A stretch of DNA of 64,000 bases, from positions 18,125,577-18,189,576 of the forward strand of contig CM028338.1 of assembly GCA_016647705.1 (NCBI GenBank), in the 5' to 3' direction. The stretch is from Eucommia ulmoides. Its lineage: Eukaryota > Streptophyta > Magnoliopsida > Garryales > Eucommiaceae. The translations under genes were made by a program, and so were the position numbers. The notes beneath the pieces were generated by a model. It was not told where the DNA came from, searched no databases, and worked only from the letters and a program-made list of their open reading frames with translations. Positions within the stretch are counted from its first letter, which is position 1, and each line of letters opens with the position of its first letter. This document shows positions 1 to 10,539 of this stretch, piece after piece.

Positions 1-1500
1 AAATTACTCAATCCCCGGCAGTGGCATCAAAAACTTGTTGCGATATTTATGCTCTATGTGTACTCGTACATGCATGAGGTCGAACAAGTAATAAAGTGAG
101 TGAGTGAGTATCGTTCGCTTGAGGATTGGTAAAAACAAATCAACTAAGTACCACAATTAGAATAACCTAATTTTATCTAGGCAACCGAGATTTAAGTGAT
201 AAAAATTAAACTAACAACTAAATTAATGATTGACAAAGAGATTAAATAGCTAATGGAAGAGTGGATTGAAGGGAATTCAATGGAATATGGACTCTAGGGC
301 CGGATTGACATCAATTTGCTAAATTATGCTAATCCAATTCAAGCTTGTTAATTAAGTTCATACTAAATCATTAACCATGGGTATCTAAAAATAACCTCAC
401 TCCCTCTTTCGAGTGTCGAATAAGGTAATTTGTATAATTACTTGAATTAATATCTCTATTAAATTCAACTAATTATCCAATTATTAAGTCTTGCCCATCA
501 AATGGCTATCCAAACCATACTAGCCTCTCGACCTAATATACTAAGGGTTGTGTTTCTTCGGCCTCAATGTGCAAGATTACCTCTCTCAAGTGTCTAATCA
601 CACACATCTATGATATCCAATTCATCTTGTGAATAAATTAGAGAATAAGGATAAAGAAACATAAATGGTTGAAACATGAAATTCAATTAACAAGAACTTA
701 AAGTCTCATAGCGTGGTTCATACAAAGCTATTCAATTTTTCTTAGATAAAAATCTAGCCAAGCATGTTCGTATAATCCATCAACATATCCACAAACAAAT
801 TCAAACATAAACCCATGATTAACTAATAATCAACAATCACAATTCTCAAGTTTATCATGCATAATAAGTAAAAGAAAAGAGGTGATAGAAAAACTAGAGA
901 ATGGAAAGCTCCAAGCCTCAATCTTCAAGCAAGCATCCAATTCTCAAGCTAGCATCCAAATCTCTGATTTATCTTCTTGGTATCTGCAAAAGTAGGCTCC
1001 AAATCTCTCCCTCATTCTCAGCTCACAGTCCTTTTATACCCTCCTCAAAAAGTCATTATTCCAGCTAAAAACGACCATATTCTGTGCACATGGGTGTTGG
1101 GGTTGGCTTCTTGGGTGCTCTAGCGCCGCTACTGGCATTAGGGAAACTTGGGAGGCGCATTGGAGCATGTTTGATCCATGCTGAAGTGCGAAATAGGCGG
1201 ATTCTCTAGTCTGGGAGGCGTGCTGGAGTGGTCGAGGCCGCACTAGAGCACAAAATAGGCAACATGTGGTTTGGGAGTGCGCTAGGGCGCACTCATTTTC
1301 TATTGTAGCGCGCCTGTGGATTTTTGATTCCTTTCAAAGGCATTGATTTTCAACAAATTCAACCCAACTTACCTCACCTACATAAATAAAGTTAAAATGT
1401 ATTACATACACAAATAAAATACTTAAAAATCAATACAATAAGTTAAGAGATAAATTGATAAAAAAAAATAAAAAATTATCACCTTTACAAGTCCTCCACG
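1..1500 (-). repeat. LTR and leader of a Ty3-gypsy-type element, reverse oriented
   Basis: Read on the - strand, positions 10-48 give a GTTTTTGATGCCACTGCCGG motif. It resembles the GGCGCCGTTGCCGGGGA sequence found just inside the 5' LTR of Athila/Tat-type gypsy elements. The neighbouring stretch around 110-180 (GAGGATTGGT, then CCTAATTTTATCTAGGC) recurs in diverged form at 59360-59420 and, inverted, at 62390-62460. The three places therefore share one repeat family. No protein-coding part is visible, and the short open frames here are not genes. The right-hand limit is uncertain. Confidence 0.5.
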
Positions 1501-1796
1501 CCAGGTGACTATTCTTTGGTAATTTGGTGGTGAGTCACCCTTTAGGGGTTAGCGTTGTAAGCACCCAATGACCTGACCCTCTTCGAGGATAGATCCCGGG
1601 CTTTTCCAAAGACAACGCTCTTCCCACGGGGGTTAGGCCTACTGGAAGTGATGGGCTTGGGTCTAGAATGGTCATGGCCCAAGCTTTTGGTGATGGGTTA
1701 TCTGGGCTTTTCGGAGTGGGCAGCCCATGACCAAATTCATCACCATCATATATCATAACGATAATTAAACCAATCGATTCTTTTTTGTAACACTAA
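1501..1796. other. unassigned intergenic DNA
   Basis: No gene or recognisable repeat was identified. The segment is less AT-rich than its surroundings. Its one open frame, on the - strand at 1535-1756, shows no recognisable protein motif. Confidence 0.4.
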
Positions 1797-4296
1797 CAAC
1801 TCGTTTGGTAAAATGGAATGGAATCATGATTAAAATGGTATAGGATAAATAATGGAATAAAGAAAATAATGGAATGAATCCATAATGAAATCAATATTCA
1901 ATTATCTTGTTTGGTTGTTATTGTATACTGAAAGGAATAGAATAGTAGAACATAACAAAATTTCCATAATACCCTTTTACATATTAATTTTGAAAAATAT
2001 GAGTAATATTCCATATGAAAATATTCAAAATCTACCAAAAATTAAATAAAATGTCATATCAAAATCTTGTAAGATGAATAAAAGAGATAAAAAATTCAAA
2101 AGATTTAAAAATAATAATAGAAAAAATAAGTTCAAATGCTAAATAAGATATTAGTCCATATTTATATCTCAAAATATTAATCCATATTTACATTTCAAAT
2201 TATTAGTCCATATTTATAAGATTAAAAATCTATCAAATTTAACTCAAATAGAATAGGATTTGTAGGGTAAAATGAGAAGACTTTTTTAGAATTTTATTTT
2301 GGGAAAAGTACATTTTAAACCTTCTAGATATTGACGAATTTCGAAATGGTCTCTCTCTATTTTAACGTTTCATTTTAAATCCTCTAGGTATAAGCACATT
2401 TTTATTCAGTCCTTCTATAAAAAATTCCATCCAAACTAACAGAATTTTGAGGGCAAAATTGTCATTTTATATATTTTTTTTATTTTTTAATTATGTTTTT
2501 TTCTTTCTTCTTTTCTCTTGTATGAATTCTCTCTCTTCCTCCCTCCCTCCCCCTCTCTCTCTCCCGCTCAACACATTCTCCATTTCTTCATGTCGCAACC
2601 AAAACACCGTCTAGTTATAGGGGGTCTTACCCCCTGTTGCAGGGTTGCTTGGTTGCGACTTTGAAGTTCGTTGGAGAAGGAAGGTCGTTCGATCGTCGAA
2701 GAAGTCGTTCGATCGTGAAGCTCTTGAAGAATTTCTTCTTCAAATCTCTATTAATCGGTTGTTATGGCAGGTAAATTCTCCGAAATTCGAAAAGCTTTTT
2801 TTTCTCCGATCTCTTATCTATTTAAATGGTATGTTCTTAATTTTTTTGGGTCTGAAACTGAGATGGTGTTTGTGTTTGTTGGGTGAGTTGCAGAGTAGGG
2901 TAAGCATGGCGTGGCTGCAAGGAAGTGGTGGAGGTTGGGAGGAAAAGATTAGCGAAGGCGGTTTACGGTTCCCTATTGCTGGAGTAGAGAGGAGGTAGGG
3001 GTAAGGAGAAGAAATCGCAAACAGAGGAGAGGGAGGGGTTTGGAACTTGGGAGAGGTGTGTCAAAACATTTTTAGTAGTTGGAGGTGGTGGTAGTGTGGT
3101 GAATGGTCGGAGGTGGTGGCTGGGTGTTAATGGTCGGAGGTGGTGGCCTATCAATTTGCCGGAGTACTGCAAACATAAATCAAAATGGGTAATCAAAAAT
3201 ATATTTTGACTCTTTTAGTTTTAAAACATTTTACAAATAGATCTCTATGAATTAATTAGAAGAAAATAACTAAATTACACTTAATTTCAAAGTGTGACAC
3301 AATTTTACCCCTAATTTTAACAGTTAAAATTAGGGACAAATGCGTCCTTCCACATAGAAATTAAGAGTAATTTAGTCATTTTACTCTAATAAATTCTATA
3401 GGGTTTATTTAAAAGTTATCTAAAATTGTAAGGTGCAAAATTATTTTTGCTTTCATTTTTCCCATTCCTTGTTTCTCTCTCTAGCGATTTGTCACTTCGT
3501 CACTTCTCATTCCTACCAAATCCGACCGTGAAACGTGATAACCGCCAATGCGACGCCGCTGGAGTATGAACCTACCATTTCCCAGCTAAAATTGCCTGTA
3601 AATACTCGAACCCACGACGTCGTCTAGATCTAAACATCCAAAAACAAACCTCTAGAGTGTCTAGATCTGACCAAAAGAAAACCTTCCACGCTCTCGACGC
3701 TCTGGACGGAGCTATCGACGTTTGTCCACACAGTGGAGAAGAAGTTCGGGCAGAAATTGGTAGCGGTGGCGGCGAAGATGATGAGGGTGTTGAGGGGTGA
3801 AGATGAACTCTTTCCATGGAGGTTTCCAAGGAGACGTGGGTCTGCAGCACCAATTTCATTCGGTGGTTGCCGGAGACGCCACCGATAAAGACGAAGAGGG
3901 AGAGAGAGTTAAGTGGGGGAGAGAGAGAGAAATGAAGGGGAAAAAAAAGAAAAAAAAAATTTACTTAAAAATAAGTAAAAAGGCTATTTTGCTCCTCCAT
4001 TTTGTTAGTTTTGACAAAAGGACCATTTAAAAATATATTAATACATAGAGAGTTTAAAATGAAATGTTCAAATAGAGAGGGACCAGTTAGAAATGTACCA
4101 ATACTTAAAGGGTTTAAAATGTACTTTTCCCTTTTATTTTATTGATTCCAATGGACTAGGCTAATTCCAACCCATGAGATTAATTCCATCAACTTTCATT
4201 TATCTTGATTCCATTGGACAATTATAATAAGAAAATCAGAATTGAAGACGGAAGGACAATTCCATCTATCCCGATTTTGTTCAACCAAACGAGTCG
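1797..4296. mobile_element. PIF/Harbinger-like non-autonomous element, split by a MULE
   Basis: Terminal inverted repeats CAACTCGTTTGGT (left) and its complement ACCAAACGAGTCG (right, ending at 4296) are flanked by TAA at 1794-1796 and 4297-4299. A 3-bp TAA/TTA duplication is the hallmark of PIF/Harbinger insertions. With the inserted MULE (2301-4131) and its extra 9-bp duplication removed, the element is about 660 bp, the size of a MITE. No transposase is present. Both ends are rich in GGAATGGAATC-like sequence. Confidence 0.7.
2301..4131. mobile_element. Mutator-like element (MULE), possible Pack-MULE
   Basis: The left end GGGAAAAGTACATTTTAAAC is mirrored at 4112-4131, and similarity continues inward on both sides (about 2301-2400 against about 4035-4131). 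The 9-bp direct repeat TTTTATTTT occurs exactly at both borders (2292-2300 and 4132-4140), the duplication size typical of MULEs. The interior has no transposase. It has GC-richer blocks (about 2640-3190 and 3480-3910) that contrast with the AT-rich flanks and could be captured genic DNA. I could not name a source gene, and the open frames in them look fortuitous. Confidence 0.75.
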
Positions 4297-6990
4297 TAAG
4301 CCTGGATAAAAATGTAGGTTATCAAATTGATATTAGGGGTTTTTACCATGGGTCTCAAGGCCCATTACTTTTTCATTCCTTTCCCCATATAACATTATAC
4401 ATTTAGGGAAAAACCCAAAGCTCATCCCCGTGTCTCCACTTATTAAACAAGTGTTTGTGGAAGCGATGTAATAGGGACTGATATTGGGGGGCAAATTTTC
4501 ATTATTTCCTTCTATATTCAGTTTCATCTTAAATCCAAAAAGATTATTGTGCATCATCCTTTTTCGAGCAATCTTCCATCGGCATAAGGTCTTCGTTGTA
4601 TCTAGGGTTCAACAAACAATGGTTGCATCTAGGGGCTTTGTTGTAACAAATCCATGCGATGGTAGTAGCGACGGTTTATACTATGTATGATGACGGATTG
4701 TGACTATTTTAAACGGCAGCGGCGACGACGTATAGTTCTGAGGTATGTGTAGGGTTTAAATATATGATGTAAATATTACACTCTAGGGTTGTAAATATTA
4801 TTGTCTAAGGTTCATGTATTTTTACTTGTCTAGGGTTTATATTGAGATAATGTTCATTGTATGCATGTGTATATAGTAGAGCTATTGTGTTTTGTCTTGA
4901 TTAAATTTCTTCTTTATTTATGTCGCACACCATGTGTTTGATAAAATGATAGTTAAACAAACACTTGAATATTTGCCCTTTTTTTTGCTCTAAAATTTGA
5001 AACCCTAGATAGAATATGAATTTTCACAATTGAATGGTGTACCTGTCGCAGATTCCTCTTAAGTATGGTCAATTTTTTATTATCACCATCTAAAAAAAAT
5101 GCCACATATTTAGGGTTTTATTATCTCAAATCATGCTAAAAAACTTGCAATCATGTTTTTTGTATTCTTATTAATCTTTGTGAAGAACATATCATTGTGA
5201 TTTGGAATTTTGTTATACAACAATTTTTGTGAAACGTTAATGGACATTAACGTTTTGTGCAAAAATGTTATTGTACAGTAAAATTTTGTAAAACTAACAA
5301 ATTTTTTTGTCAAATTTACTAAAAAAAAAAAAAAGTGTTCATTTTTTGTTTGGTCTATAGTTAGTGGTGATACTAACAAGTTTTCATTATTTGCTCCATA
5401 TATATAAAATGTTGTTGTACAAGAACCGTTTCCCCCCATCAATTATGGTACTGTTGCAATTGTTGTTGTACATTAACATTTACATCTCATATCCCCCCTA
5501 ACCCCCCCCATATGTTACTATTTAGATTTGTTGTTATACAACAATGTTTACTCCTCTCTCTATCATTAATTGTTGTCGTACATTAATATTTACCTCCATA
5601 TTCTTCTATCATATGCTTTTATTTTTATTTGTTACTATTTAGCAATCTTCACTGCCCCCATACTAATATCTTATGTTATTTAGCATCGTTACTGGATAAA
5701 AAAATTATTTTGCAGTGGAAAATATCTCATGATAGGATTGCAAGTCTTTTATGTGTTCAATATTCATACTTATGATTTCTTATTAAAAATTTTAGAAAGA
5801 TTATATTACAGACTACTTCAATTAGTACGTGATTGAATTGAGCGCTTTAAAACAAGAATGATCGATACCATTAGAGTCAATTTGGCAAACACCTTAGTAG
5901 CAATAGAACTTATAAGTGACGTTATGGATTTATATTAATTTTTTAAATATATACTTGAACACATTAGAATTTGGTATTTTTTTATTTTTTTTTGCAGGCC
6001 TGATTGTGGAGTAATTATTACGTATCTAATGAGGTCGTTCATCCTTGGGCTTCAAGCACGTATAAAGCGTTCAAGCAATAATGAAATAGCAACTGTGAAA
6101 ATGACGAAACTGATTAAGGACATTAAATGACAAACATGGTTGTTGGGGCTTGACTATAATTTATGCACTAAACAGTTCTATGCAATGAGTTGGGTGACCT
6201 TGTATTTTATTTATTATTTTTTCAATTTTGAAGAAAAACAAGTTTCACACGAATATTTATCCCTACTTTTGTTATGTTAGTTTGATAAAAAAAAAATGTG
6301 CTTAACAAGCTCATTTTTTTTCTTAGTTTATTTAATATTTCTAATATTTAGACGATGTGATCCCCCAGTGTATTTCATGACACATTTGATTAATCGTGTA
6401 TAAAATGTCATGGATGAGTAAGGCTCCAACAATCATTTTTTTCATATTTGTTGTGCAGCCAAAAAATTCTTTGGGTGTGCATTTTAATACAAACCCCTTT
6501 CAAATATTTGAGATATATCAGATTTATTAATCAATTGGACAACTGGAAAAAAAAAAAAAAAAGTCCCAAGTACAAAACTGTATTATTTATCTTAGAAATT
6601 TACTAAGCATCAATAATTATTATCTCAAAAATTTACTGAGCATCAATAATTATTTATCTCAGAAATTTATTGTGCATCAATATTTCTGTATCCTATTAAA
6701 AATGAACATGATGTTATTGTGGAATAATCATGTATCTTACAAAGTTGCTATCCAGTAATATTTATCCCATATTCCGTGTTTTATTACAAAAATTTCTTTG
6801 TCGTTTCACATTAATTTTTTTTTGTGTGTGTGCGCAGTATAACCAAACATCACATTAATGTAATGAACTATAAATCTTTCATCGCAATTCATAACAAGGT
6901 ACATTATTAAAAAACCACACAATATTGAATTGTTCAAAAACAATATAAAGTCTACTGCAAAAATATAATAAAAAACTAATAAATGTTATC
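4297..6990. other. AT-rich intergenic DNA, no gene recognised
   Basis: No supported gene. There is a GC-richer patch near 4560-4740. From 5150 to 5650 an imperfectly repeated TTGTTGTACA-like motif appears, and it returns at 8740-9080 on the other side of the rpl2 array. The segment at 6590-6690 repeats a unit ending in GCATCAATAATTAT three times at a spacing of about 45 bp. This may be the body of a decayed MULE whose transposase end is at 6994-7104. Confidence 0.4.
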
Positions 6991-6993
6991 ATC

Positions 6994-7104
6994 TCATATA
7001 GGTTCTTTGCAAGTTTTCCTATTGTGTACATTTTCACTGCATCGATTGCATTTTAATTTGCCTTTATTAAACTCCCCTTTTGACAGGACCCTCATTTTCT
7101 TCGA
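6994..7104 (-). pseudogene. MuDR/MULE transposase C-terminal remnant (zinc knuckle)
   Basis: On the - strand the sequence ends in a stop at 6994-6996 preceded by [19 protein letters not shown] and then RKTCKEPI. The C-x2-C-x4-H-x4-C spacing and the RKTC ending match the zinc knuckle at the C-terminus of plant MuDR-type transposases (and some FAR1-like relatives). Only this last piece is visible; the catalytic region was not found. It abuts the rpl2-containing array that begins at 7110. Confidence 0.45.
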
Positions 7105-7207
7105 ATGTCCACTAGATCGTTTTGTAACTGGTGATAGTATTACAAAATCGTCTTCTTTTGTCTTTTTTTTTACCTGTGGTTGGCACATTAAAAATTTCAT
7201 CCTCATA

Positions 7208-7430
7208 GGGAAATTGGCCACATTAAAATTACCTTTTGAGGAGGTTCGTTTGATATCCAAAAACTATTCAGCAATAGTCGGACAAGTGGGAAATGTTGGA
7301 GTGAACCAAAAAAGTTTGGGTAGAGCTGGATCAAAGCGTTGGCTAGGTAAGTATCCTATAGTAAGAGGAGTCGTTATGAACCTTGTAAACCAACCCCATT
7401 TAGGTGGTGAAGGGAGGACCCAATCGATAG
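7208..7430 (+). pseudogene. rpl2: plastid rpl2 fragment in nuclear DNA (NUPT), copy 1
   Basis: The translation contains [36 protein letters not shown] and [14 protein letters not shown], followed by a degenerate GGEGR motif. This is the C-terminal half of chloroplast ribosomal protein L2, a component of the 50S peptidyl-transferase centre. The fragment lacks both ends of the gene. Substitutions have altered conserved positions: the plastid HPHGGGEGR motif is changed, and homology stops in the GGEGRT segment before a TGA at about 7442. It cannot make a ribosomal protein. Alternative: a mitochondrial-plastid copy moved to the nucleus. Confidence 0.88.
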
Positions 7431-7730
7431 AGACGATAAAATGATAGGTAGAAGTATTCCTCTATGTATAAGTTCAAATCTCGATCGATCTTTGTAATTG
7501 CAGCTTAAAATTTTCCATATACAAACTTGTAGACTTGTCACACACCAGTCATACAAATCCTTAATGGTCTATGCCATCAATATCGAAAATGTGTATAGTC
7601 CACACGTGTTTACACACAAGTAACTTGTCACACACTAGATCGTTTTGTAACTGGTGATAGTATTACAAAATCGTCTTCTTTTGTCTTTTTTTTTACCTGT
7701 GGTTGGCACATTAAAAATTTCATCCTCATA

Positions 7731-7953
7731 GGGAAATTGGCCACATTAAAATTACCTTTTGAGGAGGTTCGTTTGATATCCAAAAACTATTCAGCAATAG
7801 TCGGACAAGTGGGAAATGTTGGAGTGAACCAAAAAAGTTTGGGTAGAGCTGGATCAAAGCGTTGGCTAGGTAAGCATCCTATAGTAAGAGGAGTCGTTAT
7901 GAACCTTGTAAACCAACCCCATTTAGGTGGTGAAGGGAGGACCCAATCGATAG
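7731..7953 (+). pseudogene. rpl2: plastid rpl2 fragment (NUPT), copy 2
   Basis: Same fragment as at 7208, displaced by 523 bp. It shares the same damaging substitutions, so it was copied after the plastid DNA had already decayed in the nucleus. It differs from copy 1 by H for Y in [10 protein letters not shown]. Confidence 0.88.
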
Positions 7954-8253
7954 AGACGATAAAATGATAGGTAGAAGTATTCCTCTATGTATAAGTTCAA
8001 ATCTCGATCGATCTTTGTAATTGCAGCTTAAAATTTTCCATATACAAACCTGTAGACTTGTCACACACCAGTCATACAAATCCTTAATGGTCTATGCCAT
8101 CAATATCGAAAATGTGTATAGTCTACACATGTTTACACACAAGTAACTTGTCACACACTAGATCGTTTTGTAACTGGTGATAGTATTACAAAATCGTCTT
8201 CTTTTGTCTTTTTTTTTACCTGTGGTTGGCACATTAAAAATTTCATCCTCATA

Positions 8254-8476
8254 GGGAAATTGGCCACATTAAAATTACCTTTTGAGGAGGTTCGTTTGAT
8301 ATCCAAAAACTATTCAGCAATAGTCGGACAAGTGGGAAATGTTGGAGTGAACCAAAAAAGTTTGGGTAGAGCTGGATCAAAGCGTTGGCTAGGTAAGCAT
8401 CCTATAGTAAGAGGAGTCGTTATGAACCTTGTAAACCAACCCCATTTAGGTGGTGAAGGGAGGACCCAATCGATAG
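8254..8476 (+). pseudogene. rpl2: plastid rpl2 fragment (NUPT), copy 3
   Basis: Third copy, displaced a further 523 bp and identical to copy 2 over the translated part. It again lacks both gene ends and is followed by the same non-plastid DNA. Confidence 0.88.
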
Positions 8477-8668
8477 AGACGATAAAATGATAGGTAGAAG
8501 TATTCCTCTATGTATAAGTTCAAATCTCGATCGATCTTTGTAATTGCAGCTTAAATTTTTCCATATACAAACTTGTAGACTTGTCACACACCAGTCATAC
8601 AAATCCTTAATGGTCTATGCCATCAATATCGAAAATGTGTATAGTCCACACGTGTTTACACACAAGTA

Positions 8669-9850
8669 TAACCTTCATCCAATTTTTCATTACTTGATCA
8701 AATTACGATATATCATATTTGATTATCTGTAACACATCCAACTGATTGTAAAATTGCAAAATATGTTTGTACACATATTGTGGCATTTTACCAATTATTG
8801 TTGTACAATAACTTTTATCTAATCTCTTTAAAAATTATTGTTGTAAAACAAATTATGTGATTATACATTTTCAACAATATTGCTGCACAACGACGTTTTC
8901 GTCAATCGGTTCCAGTTATGGGGGCCATGTCTCGTGGCATTATTACTGTATAATTACAATTCGACAACCTAATCTTAAAAAAAAATTGATACTTACTACT
9001 TAGTAATTTTTCAAATAATTGGTAGCATTAACCATTGTTGTTGCACAAAAATTGTGTGATTATACATTCGTAAACAATAACACCCAATTTTTTACACATA
9101 TATGATTAGTATCGATTTGATTCACACATCAACAAAATCATATTATATATGTCCTACCTGAAAAATTAGCAAGAATCCTTGGTCGTCGAAAGAAATACAC
9201 TGGAGTCTCGCCTCTCGTCGCCGCAGTGATCCATCGTCACACTGTTTCTTATCAAGTCGTTGCCGCAATAGTCGCTGCCGATAGCTGCTGTTCCCATCGA
9301 GTAGCCGCCGATAGCCGATGCAATAGTCGTCGTTAATTACTACATAGTATATGCGTGTTCACTTAATATCAGAAACCAAGGGTTATGCACTTGATTGATT
9401 TGCAACTTATGGCAATGAGAAATGGAAATGGAAAGATGATTCGCCCACAAATCTTCTATTTTTGCAGCTAGATTCAAGGGCTTTTGATGGAAATTTTCAT
9501 TCTTTGACTTGTTTATTGTTTCCAAATATACCATATAGCTTCTCTCAAACAATCCGCGCATGTGTTTTGGCTAGAAATGAGGTTTTTTTAAATAATAAAT
9601 AAATGAATGAGTTTATTTATTTATTTTTTATTTTTTAAAGTATGGGCTGTATCTATTGGGCCCATATTAATATGTTTAAATAGTAATGTGAGTTAGTCTA
9701 AAAATTCATTAATTTTTTTTATATACTCACAAGTGTCCTTACACTATGTCACATAGGGTGTGACTAATCTCATTGGGGTGTGCGACTGTTTCTTTCAACA
9801 AATAATTCCTTTAGCCATACTAGGTTGGCCTAAAAATTCCTTGATACTAA
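8669..9850. other. intergenic DNA upstream of SMG8
   Basis: No gene recognised. Positions 8740-9080 repeat the TTGTTGTACA-rich sequence seen at 5150-5650. Positions 9180-9335 form a GC-rich patch with repeated GTCGTCG and GCCGATAGC motifs. The remainder is AT-rich. Confidence 0.4.
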
Positions 9851-10050
9851 GATTGAAAAAACAACAGGCAATTAACCCCCTATTATACCTGCCGTCTTCC
9901 TTTAATGATGTTTATCCATCGGCTTCATGATATTTTCACGCAGCAATTCCTTCGTTTAAAGGCCCCTGTTCTGCTCACTCTCCCCGTATTTCTGGCTCTC
10001 CATGGAATTCTGACCCAAGTAAAAGCCGATCAAAACTTACCCCTCCTCCC
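9851..10050 (+). promoter_or_regulatory. probable promoter-proximal region and 5' UTR of SMG8
   Basis: The 200 bp before the SMG8 start become C-rich and pyrimidine-rich (for example CTGCTCACTCTCCCC), as is common for plant 5' leaders. Upstream ATGs occur near 9905. Their frame overlaps the SMG8 start in another phase, so they could be upstream ORFs if the leader starts before them. No clear TATA box was fixed, and the transcription start cannot be placed from sequence alone. Confidence 0.3.
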
Positions 10051-10539
10051 ATGGACGCTCGAACTCCTAATCCTACCTCCATGCGAGTCCTAATTCGCCC
10101 CCCGATCCCAGCATCTCTGCCTCCTCCAATCCCACCACCGGTCCCACCTAATCCCCATTCCTCATCATCTCCGCCGCCACCACCACCGACACCACCATCT
10201 TCCCAAGACGGCGTCGTTGTAGTGGGCTTTATCGGGAAACGAGACGGCGATGTAGCTCAATTAATCGACCGGATCATTGATGCCAATGTATTCGGTTCCG
10301 GCGGCTTCGACAAGACTTTCGTAATTGACAGTAATGAGATCTATGATAAGGTCAGAGATTGGTTCAAGTATCGAAGAATTAGTTATTTTCATGAGGAGGA
10401 AAAGGGGATTCTTTATTTGAAGTTCTGCTGGACTCGGTGTCCGGCGATGGAAGACTTTGTGGAGTCTCGATTGGGATTTGATTCCGTTTTGGAGGACAGC
10501 GACTTCGAGACTCTTCAAGGAATGCTGTTTATGTTCTCC
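10051..10539 (+). CDS. SMG8: SMG8 exon 1
   Basis: 163 codons ending at GMLFMFS, then donor GTGAGT at 10540. It encodes the Pro-rich leader and the start of the G-like domain (VVVVGFIGKR, then NVFGSGGFDKTF, then WFKYRRISYFHEE). Without splicing the frame would run nine codons further to a stop at 10564-10566. The next exon restores the family sequence MLFMFS-VCHVII. Confidence 0.93.

Larger units (their letters stand above)
7110..8668 (+). repeat. tandem array: three copies of a 523-bp unit carrying plastid rpl2
   Basis: The landmark CACTAGATCGTTTTGTAA occurs at 7110, 7633 and 8156, exactly 523 bp apart each time. Copies differ at only a few positions, for example GTAAGTATCC in unit 1 against GTAAGCATCC in units 2 and 3, so the amplification is recent. 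The last unit ends at about 8668. Each unit joins about 223 bp of plastid rpl2-derived DNA to about 300 bp of other DNA with no recognisable source. Confidence 0.95.

Noticed and set aside
6983..7444. 153-codon + frame spanning the first rpl2 copy
   Set aside because: It joins unrelated upstream DNA (overlapping a - strand transposase remnant) to the rpl2 fragment by chance. Copies 2 and 3 lack the upstream part.
9905..10093. ATG-started frame overlapping the SMG8 start
   Set aside because: Different phase and no family similarity. At most an upstream ORF in the leader.
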